Assembly: GCA_022759165.1 (NCBI GenBank)
Contig: JAEMPT010000091.1
Coordinates: 1 to 7,021, forward strand
Length of the DNA: 7,021 nucleotides
Source: Thermoprotei archaeon
Lineage (GTDB): Archaea; Thermoproteota; Thermoprotei_A; Sulfolobales; Fervidicoccaceae
Direction of reading: 5' to 3'
Shown here in pieces: positions 5,971 through 7,021 of this stretch. The notes beneath the pieces are model-generated. The model saw only the letters and a program-made list of their open reading frames with translations, did not search any database and was not told the DNA's origin. Position 1 is the stretch's first letter. Every line of letters starts with the position of its first letter. Position numbers and translations under genes: made by a program.

Positions 5971-6692
5971 GCTTTAAGAGAGTTAGCATATACCTTTCAA
6001 GTAGTAAGGCGTTAAAGCAGGGCTATAGGGTGATCTCAGGTTTCAAGGGATTCGGAGCCGTTGGTATAATTACCGTTCTTCATATCGTTAGCAGTCTGAG
6101 GATGGAAAAGGTAGGCATAGTTGTGACTAAGTACCAACCCGAATATGTCTACAGAGAAGAGGAGGGTTTGGTTTATCCTTACGAAATATATGTAAGTCAT
6201 GAGCACAAACTCGTTGCCCTCGTTACTAGGGAACTTCCGGACGAGAAGGTCAGGAACGAATATGTTTATGAGCTTACCAAACTAATTGCCAAAAGAGGCC
6301 TTTACCCACTATACCTTATTGGTGGCCTCGACCACAGGTTCAAGGAGAGACCGGAAGAGAGACTTAGGTGGCTTAAGAATTCATTGTACAACGGAGCATT
6401 TCCTGAAGCCCCGATGTTGGACAAGGGTCTCCTTGTAATAGGTCCCTTAGCTCTTCAACTCATGTATTCTGAGCTATTTGGGATCCCCACTATGGCTATT
6501 CTTCCATATGCCTCAGCTGAGACCCCTGACCCAGCAGCTGCGGCTGTCGCGGTAGAAGAACTGAATAGAATCCTCGGATTGAGCATACCCACGGATAAAT
6601 TAATAGAGGAGGGTATAAAGATACAGGAGGAGTTGCGTAGGTTAGAGGAGCTATCTTCGGGAAAGACGGAGGGAAGAGAGCCATATATGTGA
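5967..6692 (+). CDS. PAC2-family protein, proteasome assembly chaperone homologue
   Basis: A 241-aa cytoplasmic protein of the PAC2 family (COG2047/COG1938), related to archaeal PbaA/PbaB and eukaryotic PAC2, which assist assembly of the 20S proteasome. Key stretches are GFKGFGAVGIITVLHIVSSL (25-44), LYLIGG (115-120), LDKGLLVIGPLALQL with FGIPTMAILPYASAETPDP (171-189), and AAAAVAVEELNRILGLSIPT (190-209), followed by a charged helix (about 210-231). The chain ends Pro-Tyr-Met. A penultimate tyrosine recalls the HbYX tail by which activators and PbaB-type chaperones dock on the proteasome, although proline is a weak 'hydrophobic' residue. GGAGG lies eight bases before the ATG. The start overlaps the PUA gene stop in ATGA, so the pair is one operon. 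The family call is firm; which paralogue this is, and whether it chaperones the proteasome here, is uncertain. Confidence 0.9.
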   Translation: MSFKRVSIYLSSSKALKQGYRVISGFKGFGAVGIITVLHIVSSLRMEKVGIVVTKYQPEYVYREEEGLVYPYEIYVSHEHKLVALVTRELPDEKVRNEYVYELTKLIAKRGLYPLYLIGGLDHRFKERPEERLRWLKNSLYNGAFPEAPMLDKGLLVIGPLALQLMYSELFGIPTMAILPYASAETPDPAAAAVAVEELNRILGLSIPTDKLIEEGIKIQEELRRLEELSSGKTEGREPYM

Positions 6693-6755
6693 CCTCACCA
6701 TATCTTCACCATTTTCATCCCTTCGTTTAGACTGGAGATCCTCTCCACAACAGAA

Positions 6756-6776
6756 GAAATCTTTTCCTATCTTTAA
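6756..6776 (+). terminator. T-rich stretch after the PAC2 gene
   Basis: Pyrimidine runs with several T-tracts begin about 65 bases after the PAC2 stop. In archaea such tracts alone can end transcription. There is no hairpin. The call rests on position and composition only. The following CTTTAAAA could instead be a TATA element. Confidence 0.25.
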
Positions 6777-6825
6777 AAAACTAAAAGTTTATCAGGGAAA
6801 GGTCGTTCAAACGTCTTTAATCTTC

Positions 6826-6968
6826 TGACCTCCTCTCCGCCCTAAAGGGCGGTTCATAGGTTCCCCTCATCTGTTCGGGATTACATCTGTCATTTGAGGG
6901 GCAGTCGGGGTGGTCAGAGCTCCCCATATCTTAACTTGTTTGAGAGGTTACCGATCCCGCATCCAAGA
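6826..6968 (-). ncRNA. Putative solo TnpB reRNA/omegaRNA scaffold (IS200/IS605 right end)
   Basis: Read on the minus strand, the 3' part has a 6-bp hairpin CCGCCC-TTTA-GGGCGG (6852-6837) followed by AGAGGAGGTCA, ending near 6826. This is the form typical of the right end and reRNA 3' end of archaeal IS605-type elements. Upstream are a second stem, CCCCTCA with TGAGGGG (6901-6895 with 6869-6863), and a long-range pairing TCTGACC (6918-6912) with GGTCAGA (6830-6824), extended by CC/GG after one mismatch. The last pairing encloses both hairpins and involves the very bases that would border the guide. The guide-position sequence beyond the end begins AAGATTAAAGACG. A possible TATA (AAGTATAATT, 7000-6991) would start an RNA near 6968; that 5' end is a guess. 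No tnpB coding tail is visible within the window, so the RNA would be orphaned or its gene deleted. It could also be a decayed relic that is not transcribed. Confidence 0.5.
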
Positions 6969-6990
6969 GCTTAGGGGCAACCGTAATTCG

Positions 6991-7000
6991 AATTATACTT
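6991..7000 (-). promoter_or_regulatory. TATA-like element upstream of the reRNA-like sequence
   Basis: AAGTATAATT on the minus strand is placed to start an RNA of roughly 140 bases that would end at the right-end motif. It is a pattern match only, near the edge of the window. Confidence 0.25.
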
Positions 7001-7021
7001 ATCATCAAAAGCAATTAAGGA

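Larger units (their letters stand above)
6693..7021. other. Gene-free right end of the window
   Basis: No reading frame of any length looks like a protein on either strand; the minus-strand frames next to the reRNA-like element show no zinc-finger or DRDVNAA-type tnpB tail. The first 130 bases (6693-6822) are pyrimidine-rich on the plus strand, with T-tracts at 6758-6775 that could end the PAC2 transcript. The remainder is the reRNA-like structure described separately. Confidence 0.65.

Noticed and set aside
6689..6697. GAGGTCAC on the minus strand at the end of the PAC2 gene, like the end of the right-end motif
   Set aside because: No GC-rich hairpin precedes it on that strand, so eight matching bases are likely chance.
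6862..7021. Remnant coding sequence of tnpB on the minus strand
   Set aside because: All three minus frames were read by eye; each is short or has stops, and none shows the zinc-finger or DRDVNAA-type tail. One open frame covering the reRNA-like region has no recognisable features.

Overview
The window looks like chromosomal DNA of a thermophilic archaeon of the Thermoproteota/TACK kind. Reasons: an archaeal proteasome-chaperone homologue of the PAC2 family, a PUA protein resembling the C-terminal part of archaeosine tRNA-guanine transglycosylase, TATA-type promoters, frequent AGG/AGA/ATA codons, GTG and TTG starts, and Shine-Dalgarno (SD) sequences matching GGAGGTGAT. The exact lineage cannot be read from this stretch. 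Six protein genes are certain, a seventh (the MFS permease) is equally clear, and nearly all of 190-6692 is coding.

Layout. 1-165 is gene-free, very AT-rich DNA full of short inverted repeats. It ends in a 27-nt motif (166-192) that looks like the right end of an IS200/IS605-type (TnpB) element and that supplies the stop codon of the neighbouring gene. A 12-TM MFS permease (minus) follows. It is divergent from a Nudix ADP-ribose pyrophosphatase-like gene (plus) with almost no space between them. The Nudix gene overlaps tail-to-tail with a three-gene minus-strand operon, transcribed TldD protease, then TldE/PmbA partner, then a small NifX/NifB-like (COG1433) protein with a His-rich tail. A 437-bp divergent intergenic region (5051-5487) separates this operon from a plus-strand operon of two overlapping genes: a stand-alone TGT_C2+PUA protein and a PAC2-family protein ending Pro-Tyr-Met.

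The last 329 bases (6693-7021) contain no gene. On the minus strand they can form a compact RNA fold whose 3' end matches the right-end RNA (reRNA/omegaRNA) of TnpB elements: a CCGCCC-TTTA-GGGCGG hairpin followed by GGAGGTCA, enclosed by a long-range TCTGACC/GGTCAGA pairing. No tnpB coding sequence is visible beside it inside the window. A shortened version of the same end motif sits in the opposite orientation at 166-192, so the two remnants flank the whole gene block.

How the genes may work together: TldD and TldE form one heteromeric metallopeptidase, and the NifX-like gene is translationally coupled to them. The PUA and PAC2 genes are also coupled, one probably binding RNA and the other probably acting on proteasome assembly. 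The permease and Nudix genes look like independent units. A consistent SD-to-start distance across the window indicates that several starts lie three codons inside the longest open frames.
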